Below are positions 11,507-23,084 of a stretch of DNA of 64,000 nucleotides, in pieces. Source of the stretch: Capsicum annuum (lineage: Eukaryota > Streptophyta > Magnoliopsida > Solanales > Solanaceae); the NCBI RefSeq assembly GCF_002878395.1, contig NC_061120.1:91186110-91250109 (forward strand). Direction: 5' to 3'. The stretch's first letter is position 1, and every line of letters begins with the position of its first letter. Under the pieces are notes generated by a model. The model saw nothing but the letters and a program-made list of their open reading frames with translations. It was not told where the DNA came from and ran no database searches. Both the position numbers and the translations under genes were made by a program.

Positions 11507-12435
11507 TGAAATTCAAGAGAGGGGTGAATTGAAATTTTCTTCTATGAGTCGACTTTTCAATCCTCTCAGTCGACTCGCCTGCAAATCAGTGTACTTCACA
11601 AACGGATTAGATTTAAACAATTAAGCACATAAATAATAGGAAGTAAAGTAATAACACAAACATTTATCCTAGTTCGAAACACCAATGTGGTGCCTACTTC
11701 CTGTCCCCTTAGGTTTCAAAGTTTCCTTAGATCGTTGAATATTGGGTATGAGTACAATTATAGGAAACAAGTTCTGAAGACTTATTTTGCTCTTCAGATC
11801 TTATGACACAACTTCAGTTGATGTTACAAAGTTGACTCGATCCTACTCTTTATATAACAATTGTAAACTAAAAGTTATAGAGCCTTATAATACTAAAAAT
11901 GAGACACTTTGAATTTTCTCCTTGATGTTGCATAACTTGTACCTGTCTTCAGTATTCATCATTTATAGTATTCAGTTGAAACTATTCACAAGGAAATCAA
12001 AGATATTTCTACTCAATCAAGGATTTAAATTGATTCCTTAATTGAGGAATATAGTCCTTTGATATGTCCATATCAAATATGTCAATACACGACTTTAGAT
12101 CATTTCTAAGTCAGATATGTCTGTGATCTATCTTTTCTTTTAGTCTTCTATAAATTGATTTTCATATGATGGTTTTGGCCTTCATTTCTTTTGTTTAGCT
12201 CCTAGATGGTTTTTTGATTGATCTAGTCTATCGTGATTTTGGGGTGGTGATTCTCCTTCCATTTCCAAGATATTTGATTAATTTGCTTGCCATGCTTGTT
12301 TAAGTGTCGTGATCTTCTTATGATTGGATGTCTTTCCATTTGTGGTCTCGACTTCCTTCATTAGTAGTCATCAATATCCTGCAAGGATCCACTTTTCAAT
12401 TCTCATTATTAAAATATAGACTTTAAAGGCTAACA
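11507..12435 (-). repeat. Element H 3' LTR
   Basis: Begins TGAAATTCAAGAG and ends GGCTAACA; aligns along its length with 17097-17998 (for example AACACCAATGTGGTGCCTAC at about 11680 and 17266). Visible differences are spread through the pair, so the insertion is not recent. Confidence 0.9.
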
Positions 12436-12452
12436 ATCTTCCCCTTTTTGAT
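12436..12452 (-). other. Polypurine tract of element H
   Basis: On the minus strand AAAAAGGGGAAGAT stands directly before the LTR start TGTTAGCC, preceded by TTTGTCATTATC. This is the usual plant copia arrangement. Confidence 0.85.
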
Positions 12453-14470
12453 AATGACAAACATAAGTAAACATTAGTTGACTTCCCTATCAGTCATCTT
12501 GTTCTCCCTAACTTGTAAGCATCAGTCAGCATTTGTGTAATGAAAGTCGACTTTGATCCCCTTGACTTGTGAGCATCTTTTTTATTCTACGTTTCTTGGA
12601 TTATCCTAAGTTTCTTGGATATTCAGTCGACCTTTATGTGTTAACAGTTAACTTATTTCTCCTGACTGATGGATGTTTCCCTTTTTATATTTCTCCCCTG
12701 TTTGGTATAGTTAAAAAGAATAGCATTAGAAAGAAAACAATACACACACACAGAGAAGCACAAAATACATTTAAAAAAAGGCAGTAGATAACCATGGATA
12801 GTCATAATCTATTAACTAGGCATATCAAAAGAAATTGTCAGATAGTTTGGTAAAAATCATCTTAAAGCCCATAGACATAAGGGATGGGACTCTTTTTTTA
12901 ATAAAAGGTTCATAATTCATCGTTTCTCTAGAAAGTAGGTAAGAGTGTTATGCATATTAGACAGAACTTGCCATAGGATTTTTCAACATTCTTAGCAAAG
13001 GAAGAGTAGGAGTTTTGAACACAGAAAGCCAGATAATTAAAGCAGATAATTATCAAGGAAGATACTTGGGATTTCAAAGAGTCCATGCAAGAGAGCACTC
13101 GAGAGAACAACTTGACTCCTTCTTGTTTGAGCCCATCAATTCCCAGCCGGACCACACTTATGTCAAGCCTTAGTTTTTTCCCAAGGACCAAGAGCTTGGT
13201 AATAGACTCTTGGATTTACGTGATACCTTCCTCGATGGATTTTAACCGCTGCCTAACTTCTTCAAGATCCTTCATCAAAGAGACAGAGGGGTTAGAGACA
13301 GATTTACTTACCTTTGGATGCTAAGCCTTAGTACGGGTAGACTCCTTCTGCACCATTCATCTTTAACTAGAACATATCCCATATTGCTGAAAGTTCTTGA
13401 ATCATAAGTTGCAACCACTTCTACATGGGGAAAGCAGAGAGATCGATGGAGTAGAACAAGATGATCTGGGTAATAAGCAGTCCATATGGCAAACTGGCAG
13501 ATGCATTGACTTTTCTTGCGCTCTCAAAAAAGTACTCGCGTATCCAAGTGGCCTAATTTATTTTGATCTTTTTGACCACTTAGTACATCATAAATACATC
13601 ACGATAAGTGAGGTTGCTTAGGGATCCTTTTCACAGAATCAAAGTGGTAAAAATGATATGGTCTATAATATAAAATTTGACGCAAAACGATGGAATATGG
13701 ATTTAGGATTGGAGAAAAATTTCTTGGCTTCATCAATATATAATTGAAAGTCCAAAGTCTAGTTATTGTTCATAAAAGGGACCACACCAGAAAATTTAGT
13801 ATCAAGAACATTTTCAAACATAAAGTTATTCAAGACAATTCTTGTGCCTAGCACAAGAGTCTCGAATTTACCACTATCTGGGGAAAGTATGATATTGGTG
13901 TAAAACATATAAAACTGTTCTTCATAAACTAGAAGTCCACAGAGGCAAAAAAGTAGGGACAGATCTTGAAATTTGAAAAAGTGGCTAACATTGCAAGAGG
14001 CATCTTTAAGTTGGCTGAGATTGACGATACAACTAGGAACGATTGAGCAATTTTTAAAGGAGAGGAGCTTTTGTAGATGTTTGTCCAGAATTAGTGCATC
14101 TCCTCTGGAGGGAAAGAGTTAAAAGGATTTGTATGGGGTTTCTTTGCAGAGGAAATAGGGTTGGAAGAGGATTATCATCTCTTGAGAAGATGGACTGAGA
14201 CGAGGACTCATCCAAGGATTCTCAAAGAGAAATAGTACCATTGGAGGAGATTCTAAAAATGTTAACCATAGAGCAGGTTTTTGTCATAAGAGAGAGTGGG
14301 TGAGATTTAAAAGAGGAGAGAGAGAGAGAGAAGGAGAGTCGGTTCAGAGAATCTGGAGGAGACGACTGTTTAGAAGAAATAGGAATGGAGAAGTGAAGGG
14401 GTTTAAAGTGAAAGGGAACTGATGGAGGTAAAAGGACACTGCATGGAGAAGAGAGAGGGGAGACAGAGGT
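12453..14470 (-). pseudogene. Element H 3' coding-like remnant of unknown function
   Basis: The 3' third of H shows broken reading frames on the minus strand. The longest runs are 12928-13191 (87 residues) and the adjoining stretch to about 13300. The latter reads as a charged, heptad-like sequence (DLEEVRQRLKSIEEGI, then KLRLDISVVRLGIDGL) that would suit a coiled coil. I recognise no retroelement enzyme motif. In Sireviruses a late gene after pol can encode an envelope-like protein with coiled coils; captured host sequence or a plant transposon-type domain are alternatives. The coding strand is inferred from the element's orientation. Function not assigned. Confidence 0.35.
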
Positions 14471-16079
14471 GGCATGGGAAACGGTTAATTAATGATAACA
14501 TCCTTTTAAAAGAAGATTTTTTGGTAAAATAAGTAAAATTGGACTAAGTAAAAAATATTGTGACCAAAAATATGACTCATAAGTTGGACTAAGTAAAATG
14601 ATTTGTGTCCAAAAATATGACTCATGAATTATAAACACCAAATCTTTTTCAGAGAAATTAAGATTTCTTCCTTTTCGAAAAGATCCAATTTTCTGCAAGA
14701 TCATGAAAAGAAAAATACTCAAAGCTAATATAATTTTCCCAAAATACACAGAACATTTAGGTAGACTATCAGCATGGTATTATCACACTTTATGGGAACA
14801 ATCTAAAAAGATAGATTAAAATTTAAGTAGTTGACGCAAGATTCAGAGAATTTAAGTACAACAGCTTCCAAGAGTTTTGTATCTTGCTTCAGTTCTTTGA
14901 GAGTCAACTAAAGTTTTTTCCTTGCTTATCCATGAGTTTGGGGCATCAAAACTTTCATTAGAATGGCAAAATTCTCATAAGAAAATGTTAGAATTATCAA
15001 GAATAATGTTAAAGCATATATAGTAAAAATAATAATTAACTTTTAAAGGCTTAGAAATGTATCAAAAGTTGCCCCTTTTAAGAAAGTTTTAAAAATGGAT
15101 TTTCAAATTATGGAGATTGTTTCACAAAACTTTCTTTATGAAAAGAAATACATGAAGCAGCTTAAAATTTTTGAAGGCATCAACTGATAAGGATAATTTT
15201 TATTTGATTCTAACCTTATCATAGGGACAAAATATTTTATTGAGATTAGTACCCTCCTGGAGGGAATCTATCTTTATCTATATTTCATCATTTCAGATGC
15301 AAGAGTCGACTTTGAGGGGGTGTAGTCGACTCTTGTGACATTGCCTCTGGCATTGTCACTGAATCTGACTATTTATACAACTATATTTTTTAAAAAAGAC
15401 AAGATCTTTTTCTTTCCAGCTATACTTCTGGAATATCCATTATCAATCCCTCCTTTTTATAGATTTTGCGGATATAGTCCTGCAAAATAAGAAGATCAAT
15501 TCTGTTGAGGTACCCAAGCGGTCTTGGATCCTTGTGGGTTAGATGTTCTTACTTTGGATTTCTACACCCACACACTTTTAGGATTATGCCTACAACTGTA
15601 GGCTTTGTGCCCTATCTATCCATAGATAAAGCAGACAGGCCATTGAGAGAAGAGGGAGGTCTTAGCTGATTTAAACAACTCTGGTGAGGAACTCGAATAG
15701 TTTTTTAAAGAGTTTGATATTATGTAACTATGGCTTGGGTTTGCCTTAAAATTGTTTAATCTTATTTTGCATCACTAAGATCTTCATGAAGCAGATCAAT
15801 TTTAATTTGAGATGCTTTAATTTCTATTTGCCAGACATTGTTCCTTTTCGAGCTTCGCAACTTTTCTTTTCTTGAGCTAGTTTGTTATATTCATCTATAA
15901 CCTTTTAGAGCTCATCAATAATCATGTCTAAGTTAGATTCAGGAGTATTACAATTATGACAATCACGTAGTCTTACCTTACTAGATTTACTTGTTGCCAT
16001 GAAGCACATATTTGTGGCTTCTACTTCTTATTTGGTTTCATCTTCATATCTCCAGACTCCAAAGTTTTGATTCTTTCTA
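14471..16079 (-). other. Element H middle region, no gene recognised
   Basis: AT-rich, with short frames only (such as 14489-14749) and GTCGAC-containing strings at about 15304-15335. An imperfect local repeat, TTGGACTAAGTAAAA followed by CCAAAAATATGACTCAT, occurs twice (about 14539-14580 and 14584-14626). This is where integrase and RT would be expected in an autonomous copia element, but I see none of their motifs. Confidence 0.5.
14539..14626. repeat. Short direct repeat, two copies of about 45 bp
   Basis: TTGGACTAAGTAAAA at 14539 and 14584, each followed after a short spacer by CCAAAAATATGACTCAT. Located in the interior of element H. Confidence 0.8.
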
Positions 16080-17035
16080 GATGATCGTCATCTTAGTTTT
16101 GGAAAATTTTGTTTGAAATAACCAGGCCTTCTACAGTAGTAACAGAGATCATTGTTTCTGGTGGGGTTATTATTTTTTCCTCCTTAGGATCTTTGTTGCC
16201 TTTGTCTCATGATCTGCCTTACCCTATGATTGATGAGGGTCAACCCTTCACTATAAGCATATTCCAGAATGTCCTTCTCTCCATTTGGAGCAGCGTTGAA
16301 GACTACTGGTTTGTTCTTTTCATCCTTGTGAAACTTGTTGATATAATTTTTCTCATATGTAATAAGGTTACCTCATAGTTCGTCATTTGTCAAAAATATA
16401 TTGTGAAGATCTCTGTCTTCCAAAATGGTAGCCTTGGTTTCCCAAGTCTTTGGGGGACTTCTAGCTAGCTTATGGACTTGCAGGCTGTGTGGATAGATTA
16501 TCCCTAGTGATTTCAGTTCGTAGATGATTTTACTAAATCTAGAAAACATTAATTCAATGTCCTCATTTTCTTCAATTTTGAATAGCTCATATTTATTGAT
16601 CAGAGCAGTAATCTTTGACATTTTGACCTTGGTGGTTCCTTTATAGGTTACCTCCAATTTGTTCGACATTTATTTTGTGGTTTCAGAAGTTAATATATTG
16701 TCATATTTTTCTCTTCTAACAGCACACAAAATTAAACTTATAGCACGTGCATTAGTTTGAATTACCTCTTGTTGTTCTTTAGTGACCTCAAAGGTTTCAA
16801 GGTCTTTCAAGTCAATACTACTAGATTCCATGTCTTCGTCCTTTGACTTTTCTTTAAGTCCCGGAATTGGCTTTGGACACTTCTTGATGACAACCCAGGC
16901 ATGGAAGTCATTTGATTGGATAAAAATTCTGAACCTCTTTTTCCAGTTAGAGTAATGCCACCCATTAAAATATGGTGGTCTTGTGGAGCAATGACCATCC
17001 TAGAGAAGAGCACCGAGAATCTGATTATTTGCCAT
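16080..17035 (-). pseudogene. Element H gag (copia UBN2-type)
   Basis: Starts at ATG 17035 (MANNQILG). An early block reads WKKRFRIFIQSNDFHAWVV (about 16885-16945 on the minus strand), then VTKEQQEVIQTNARAISLIL and the UBN2-like core 16373-16669 (TTKVKMSKITALINKYELF, with MEENED-like acidic continuation and LARSPPKTWE). This is the copia gag architecture. Near 16100-16140 the zinc knuckle reads CYYCRRPGYFKQNF: the first two Cys are kept, but the His is Tyr and the last Cys is Phe, so it would not bind zinc. A stop separates the N-terminal part from the core. Confidence 0.8.
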
Positions 17036-17082
17036 ATTAAGTTTGCTCATTTGTGGTTAAGCAATGCAGTTTGTGAGACCTC

Positions 17083-17094
17083 GCTTTAATACCA
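17083..17094 (-). other. Primer-binding site of element H
   Basis: On the minus strand TGGTATTAAAGC follows the 5' LTR after a two-base gap. It resembles the initiator tRNA-Met complement TGGTATCAGAGC at 10 of 12 positions. Confidence 0.7.
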
Positions 17095-17096
17095 AA

Positions 17097-17998
17097 TAAA
17101 ATTCAAGAGGGGGTGAATTGAAATTTTCTTCTGTGAGTCGGCCACTGACTCCTCACAATCAACTCGCCTGCATATCAATGCACTTTACAAATAGATTAGA
17201 CTTAAATAATTAAGCAGGTAAATAATAGAACGTAAAGTAATAACACAAAATTTATCCTGGTTTGGAACACCAATGTGGTGCCTACTTCCAGTCCCCTTGG
17301 GTTTCAAAATTTTCTTAGATCGTTGAATGTTGGGTACGAGTACAATGATAGAAAACTAGTTTTAAAGACTTATTATACTCTTCATATCTTATAACACAGC
17401 TTCAGTTGATGTTACAAACTTGACTCGATCCTACTCCTTATGTAACAATTGTAAACTAAAAGTTACAAAGCCTTGTAAGACTAAGAATGAGACACTTTGA
17501 ATTTTCTCCTTGAAGTTTTGTCACTTGTGTCTGTCTTTAGCCCTCAGCATTTATAGTCTTCAGCTTCTACTCTTAACAAGTAAACTCAAGATATTTCTTC
17601 TCAATCAAGGATTTAAATTGATTTCTTGATTGAGGAATATAGCCGTTTGATAGGTCTGTATTAGATACATCCATATACGGCTTTGGATCACGTCCATGTT
17701 AGATATATCCTTTTATTCTTGTATAGATTAATGTCCATGTGACGGTTTTGGCCTTCCTTCCTTTTGTTTAGATCTTAATTGATTTTCTGATTGATCCAGT
17801 CTGGTATGATTCTGGGATGGTCATTTCAAATATATTTGATTAATTTTCTTGTCATGCTTGTTTGAGTGTCGTGATATTCTTATGCTTAGATGTCCTTCCA
17901 TTCCTAGAGTCGGCTTCCTTTATTAGTGGTCTTCAATATCCTACAAGGATCCACTTGTTAGTTTGTCATTATTAAAATATAGACTTTGGAGGCTAACA
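17097..17998 (-). repeat. Element H 5' LTR
   Basis: Starts TAAAATTCAAGAGG (TG changed to TA) and ends GGCTAACA. Partner of 11507-12435. A 27-bp shorter copy with scattered substitutions. Confidence 0.9.
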
Positions 17999-18003
17999 AC
18001 GTT
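17999..18003. repeat. Target-site duplication of element H, right
   Basis: ACGTT, against AGGTT at the left end. Confidence 0.65.
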
Positions 18004-18048
18004 TTCCTGGAGTGGTTAGGTTGGCTACCTATGGGTTAGTCTTGTATA

Positions 18049-18090
<42 letters not shown>

Positions 18091-18775
18091 TATGGTATTT
18101 TCATATATCCCTCTCTACCCTTGTTTATTCATACTGTATATGTATTTCTTAACCCTTGTCTACTAATACATATAACCTTCTTGCACTCTTTAATTATTTA
18201 TTGGCTAGTGATATATAGTATGGTACTTTAGTTCTTAAATACCGCTAGAGTAGGATAGTTTATCCTTATTGCCTCTCTAGCTTTACTATGTTAGCTTTTT
18301 GGATAGTTTCTTGTAGTTTATATTCTTGCTTATATGTTAGTTATACTTGCATTATCTTTGGTGCTCAGTCAAAAGTTGCCTACTGAGTACTACGTATTTG
18401 GTCTCATACTACATTTTTTCGCCTGCAGATCATAGTACGAATTCTCGTTGTTGGTGTGTGCATCATGTGAAGCTACTACAGATCAAAGATGTGGGGTGAG
18501 CTCCTGATATTCGAAGCATTAATACTCTATCTCTTATGGGTTGTGCATGTATATTTATTCAATATTTAACTTTTCACTCTTATTAAATTAGAAACTCATG
18601 TACTAACTTCATCAGGTCGTGGGGTTGTTTTATATATGTTATTCTTTTCATCATATTTATTTTTCTATTTCCTTTAATTTTTCTTGATATTCCGTTACCA
18701 ACGGTTTCAAAGTTGGCTTACCTAATGTTGGGCCATAGTTGGCGCTATCATAACCTAAGAAATTGGATCGTGACA
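18004..18775 (+). repeat. LTR remnant I, right part
   Basis: Ends with ATTGGATCGTGACA (18762-18775), the common end of Solanaceae gypsy LTRs. No primer site follows, so this is a solo LTR or a 3' LTR. It contains a TA microsatellite (18051-18088). Together with 9638-11506 it is about 2.6 kb. Confidence 0.6.
18051..18088. repeat. (TA)n microsatellite
   Basis: Nineteen TA dinucleotides, flanked by TATACC and GGTATGG. Confidence 0.95.
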
Positions 18776-20230
18776 CTGCTGAAGATCTGTATCCACATCA
18801 AAAAATGAAATAGGAACTAATCTCGCAGTAGGCTATACCCTAAAAAGGGTGTAATAAGAGTAACATCAGTACAATCACATGTATTGCTAAGCATCATCAA
18901 CCAACCTAGGTTAAAACTCATAAACACCATAAAAATATCCAAAATTAAACATTCACTTATAAAATAACAATTCAACGTGATCTCTTAACCACTTCTAGAT
19001 CACCACTCTCTTCCTTACTCACCAATCTTAACTTGACATCGATCACCTACACGATCTATGATCCATTGGCATATATTTATTCGAAAACATCAAGGTAGCT
19101 TATTTATCATTCCAATATTAAATCACTAATTACAATACTAATTCGTGCACTACCTAAATCAGGGATATCTCATGAGATATTTTATGCACACTTATTACAC
19201 AATCCGATATTAGCCATTACTACTTAACAAGACTAGCATTAGCACATTACTTAATAAAAGACATCCAAACCGTCCTAAACTATACCCAAAAAGTTGAAGA
19301 CATTCTTAAAATATTGGAGTGACCTATTAAACACTTGTAATATATAAAATTTAATTTATGTACTCCCGCAATACCCATGCCCAAAGTTAATGAGTTTGGT
19401 AGAGGACACATGCTCTCTGGTGATGACATGTGTTTAATAAACATAATTTTTTTAAATTATTACCCAACCCATTAAATTAATTCATACCCATTTAAATTAG
19501 CCCCAACCCATTTTATTTCACCTGACCCAACCCAACCTTATAGAATATCAATCGACACTAAATAAAATACAAAACCTAAACCTAGTATGATTTAAGAACA
19601 AAATCTAAATCATCTAAGCAACACAATGGAAGAGACGATCCTTAAATTTTCTTGGTGTTTTTTTTTCACAATAAAAAACCCAACCTCCATTGGTCCTAAA
19701 ACCTTAAACCTACCTCTATTTTTCTTCCTAATTAGAAGCTAACGTTACTGTAAATTTCAAATGTTACAAGTTAATTTCAAATTTGTTTCAAAGTTAGGGT
19801 TACAAGATTCTGAATTTAGCTAGGGGTTTTATTTAAAAATTAGCTCCATGTCTCAGTAGTTTAACAATTAGTTATTTCTTGCAATTTGAGGTAGGATATT
19901 TTTTCGTCTAATTTGTTTTTAAATTAATGTTTTAATTATTTTGTATATGCTTCAATATGTAATAAACAAAGTTGTGACACTTATACTTGTAGCATAATAT
20001 GTTATTTTCTTGTGATTTGAGCTAGGATTTTTTGTCATCTTTAATTTATTTTAAAAATTAATGTATTAATGATTGGGTTTATGCTTCTATATGCAATAAA
20101 TTAAGTTGTGATACATTAATTGTATCATAATATATTATTTGTGTGGTGTGCGATATTATTTTGGTCGTTGTCAAGAATCTTACTTTACAATGTTTCTGTG
20201 GTCACTAATTATTAAATTGTCTTTTTTATA
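18776..20230. other. Unassigned AT-rich stretch
   Basis: No gene seen. The first 500 bases have the flavour of another worn LTR (CCTAAAAAGGGTG at about 18839), but I cannot assign it. The part 19300-20230 leads up to the MULE fragment and could be its 5' region. Two related segments occur at about 19871-19990 and 20017-20130 (TTTGAGSTAGGAT..., then AATATGTAATAAACAAAGTTGTGACAC-like text split into short strings), suggesting an old local duplication. Confidence 0.5.
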
Positions 20231-21306
20231 CTACTTTCAGGTTATTAGAACAAGTTTTGAACTAATCACTTTGAGAGTTTATAATGGTGGGGTTCTTAAC
20301 AAGGAAAAGGAAAGGGAAAGTGGAAGGGGAAAAAAGGAAAAACATATGTTGGTGGACAAATTACTGAATTTTTTAATACACATGTAGAAAGGTTGTCTTA
20401 TTTTAAATTTAGAGACTATGTAAAGTATTTAGGATATGACCCTGGACAATGCTTACTATATATGAGACTACCAAAATTTCTATTTTAATAGAAATTAAAT
20501 TTGATTAGGGCACAATTGGAATATCCCATTGTTTTAAAAATGGGGACATTTATGACATTTTTGTGTATCATATGGTTGCTGACACACTTTTGGCCCCCAT
20601 CTTTATTGGAATATGCAAGTCATATGGCGGGGAAAGTGGTGTGTCATTTGATAAAGACAACTACCAAGACATTGGGATTGCTGAGAGAGCATAAAAAATA
20701 GTAAATATACCCTTCATATTAACCAAACTTCTGTAGATCTAAATACCACTTCTATCTCCTAATCTTTAGAATATCTAAATACCCCTCCTATGGTCCAACC
20801 TAATACTCCTACTTGTTATATTGTTTGTCCTTCTGCTTCTCTTACTCCTCCTCTAACTTCTCCTTCCGCCCATGTCCTTGGTCTTGCTACTCATCTCCCT
20901 CCTTCTACTGCTCCTACAACCACTAAATCTTCACATATTAAAAGTGACACTAGTAGGGCTGAATATGATCTAGATTTAGATATTGAATCAACTAATGAAA
21001 ATATAAAGGTTGGAGTAATTTGTATGAAATGTGGATGAAGAGTTAAGAGGTCTTACGGAGGAAATTGTAAAATAAAAAAAAAAGGTGGGAGAGACCAGAA
21101 ATTCCTGAACTTGTTAAATTAGGAAATAGAATTAGCTAGATACTGACTATAATGAATCTGCAGGTGGTGATAGATATAGCTAAAAGGGTAAGTTAACTAG
21201 TGAAGAACCTTTTATCTATCAAATAAGTTGCCAGCTTTGAAACAAATTCAGAAGACTTAACTAACAAAGAGGAGAATTTGAACAGATAGTTAAGGTTAGA
21301 ATAAAG
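20231..21306 (+). pseudogene. MULE (MuDR-like) transposase, N-terminal fragment
   Basis: Broken frames on the plus strand read TLRVYNGGVL (about 20268-20297), VERLSYFKFRDYVKYLGYD (about 20385-20442), LPKFLF, then ESTNENIKVGV (about 20988-21020) and a lysine-rich part followed by GKLTSEEPF-like text (about 21190-21220). This order matches the PB1-like N-terminal region and acidic linker of plant MULE transposases. A splice-acceptor-like TACTTTCAG (20231-20240) stands just before the first block. The catalytic domain is absent: the gene is cut at 21306 by the LTR of element F. At least three frame changes and several stops. No terminal inverted repeat could be identified. Confidence 0.6.
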
Positions 21307-21813
21307 TGTAATACCCTAAATTTTTCAAGCTCTAAACCCATCAAAATATAGGCCACTAAGTTGGCTTTTCAAAGTCGCAAGTCTCACCTCGATCTGATAG
21401 CATGGCAAGAAGTTATGCAATTTTCCCTTTAAGTGTCAGCCAACTGCCAGTGGCTACAACTTATGTGATGACACATAACTAGACATTAGATGTCATTATG
21501 GGAAGTTGTATTCATAACTGAAAGAACCTTCAGTCTAAGCACAGTGACCATGACTCCACTTCATGATTCATAATCATACATTTCGAGTCATTAGGAGGGA
21601 CTCGTAGTCACAACAATGTTCAACCAAGAATCTATTCCCATAGTAACGAGTCTAATACATGACTCGTAGATAGACTTACAAATCGTTGTGAGGACCCTAG
21701 TCTGACCCATAAAGCATCTAAGAATCAAGACTTATTTTTTGATAGTTTTATAGTGATTTAGAAACATATTAAGGTCAAAAATTTCCCCTAGCATATGTAC
21801 GAGTCAAAACACC
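21307..21813 (+). repeat. Element F 5' LTR, first part
   Basis: Aligns with the start of the 3' LTR from 35657 (shared CCAGTGGCTACAACTT at about 21436 and 35795). It is interrupted after 21813 by element B. Confidence 0.9.
21809..21813. repeat. Target-site duplication of element B, left
   Basis: ACACC, identical to 30449-30453. Confidence 0.9.
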
Positions 21814-22320
21814 TGTAGCACCCTGAAATCTAATTCCGAGATGTCACACGGTGCTCAAGACTACGAGTAGCCTTAATCTAACCCTGTTTGCATACTATTG
21901 AGCCTAAATCTTATAATAATGGAATTCTAGACATAAAAGTCATACTGAATGCGAAAACTGTCTATAATATCTGAGAATAATTTGAACATAATATCTGAAA
22001 CATCAAAAAGGAATAATCTGCATCAAAACTAGTAGTGTTAAAAGCCTCTACTACTAATACTAAAGAGTCACTCAGACAAACCCCCATCTAACTCGAACTG
22101 TCTGAAAGGAAATGCTAAATCTCATAAATTGATAAACTGGAAAATCTGAAAGAGTGGTCTAGGATTTTCTTTTGAGAAAAAGTGGATCAAATAAGCATAA
22201 AAGGCCTTAGGATATGTTAAATTTTGTGTTTTAGATGGATAGAGAGCTTGGGAAGAGTCCAAAATACCTCTTTTAAACTCCTAAACGAAGCTAAAAAACA
22301 TAACTAAGGTCCCGATTTAA

Positions 22321-22655
22321 TGGGCCACCGTGACATGCCACTATCATGGTGACTCACTGGAATTTGATGATTGGGAAATTGGGTGCCTCCGTAACACAAA
22401 GCTATCATGTTGTCCCACTGAATTTTGACAATTGGGACCTGGAACTTCAACGTGATGCACTACCATCGTGGTGCCCTATAGAAATGCCATTTTAACCTTC
22501 GGCATATTGTACCACAATAGTGTTGGACTACTAGAAATTGACAAATAGGAAAATGGACCGCTCAGTGATGTACCAATATTGCAGAGGTCCACTGGAAAAT
22601 GACAATTATGAATTTAACCACCTCTACGATGCGGTGACTATCCAAGCGGTACACT
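22321..22655 (-). repeat. Degenerate ~60-bp hairpin repeat array (B 3' LTR)
   Basis: About six units, each with a CCACnGTGAyryGCCACTAT-like left part, a TnGTGG-like right arm and an 'AATTTGACAATTGGGAA' spacer. The same array is in B's other LTR, C's LTR and S1. Confidence 0.7.
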
Positions 22656-22670
22656 GTCAACTTAAAAAGG

Positions 22671-22740
22671 CCATAACTCATTCACCGAGTGTCTAAATTG
22701 GGCTAATTTGATATCAGTGGAAATCTTATTCAATTTCCCA
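22671..22740 (-). promoter_or_regulatory. Shared LTR block (B 3' LTR copy)
   Basis: CCATAACTCATTCACCGAGT, then ATTGGG, ATATCAGTGGAAA. One of eight related blocks in otherwise different LTRs (see findings). Function unknown. Confidence 0.5.
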
Positions 22741-22856
22741 CAACATGGAAAGTCTAAATCTAAAGTATACCACATGAATAAATATTCTTCAGTTTGGTAG
22801 CTATCCCTTAACATTCTAAGAATAAATTTAAGCTAAGAAGAGTATAGGGCATTACA

Positions 22857-22872
22857 ATATCTCCCCCTGGGG
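22857..22872 (-). other. Polypurine tract of element B
   Basis: On the minus strand CCCCAGGGGGAGATAT directly precedes the 3' LTR start TGTAATGCCC. Confidence 0.85.
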
Positions 22873-23084
22873 AACATTCATCCTCGAATGTGGCTAATTA
22901 AGCTAAAAATATTGATGGATCAGAAGCTATAAGCTATCATGCACAACTGAAATAAATTGAATGTATGAATCTCAAATATAATGAGCTATTGAATGGATCT
23001 GTAAGTGCAAGAATTCTCATGAAAATAACTGTATAACTGAATCTGAGAGTGGTAAAAGATTGAATGAAGGAAAACTATTACCTT

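Larger units (their letters stand above)
11507..17998 (-). mobile_element. Element H: Ty1/copia-like, gag-bearing, no pol recognised
   Basis: A complete insertion with two similar LTRs (929 and 902 bp), flanked by AGGTT (11502-11506) and ACGTT (17999-18003), a target-site duplication with one mismatch. A primer site lies inside the right LTR and a purine tract inside the left one, so the element reads on the minus strand. The interior (12436-17096) starts with a copia-type gag (about 16080-17035). I found no integrase, RT or RNase H motif in the remaining 3.6 kb, only a degraded coding-like stretch. It is probably a non-autonomous derivative of the Sirevirus-like group, judged from the gag type and from the purine tract next to a TGTCATTATC string. 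Confidence 0.78.
21814..22856 (-). repeat. Element B 3' LTR, internally deleted
   Basis: 1043 bp against 2560 bp in the partner at 27889-30448. The two match outside a missing block corresponding to about 28205-29745. It ends GGGCATTACA. Confidence 0.88.

Noticed and set aside
16109..16378. 89-residue plus-strand frame with hydrophobic content
   Set aside because: It is antisense to the zinc-knuckle end of the copia gag of element H and follows from that composition.
10945..18088. AT dinucleotide runs considered as replication or matrix-attachment features
   Set aside because: Plain microsatellites inside an LTR remnant; nothing else supports a function.
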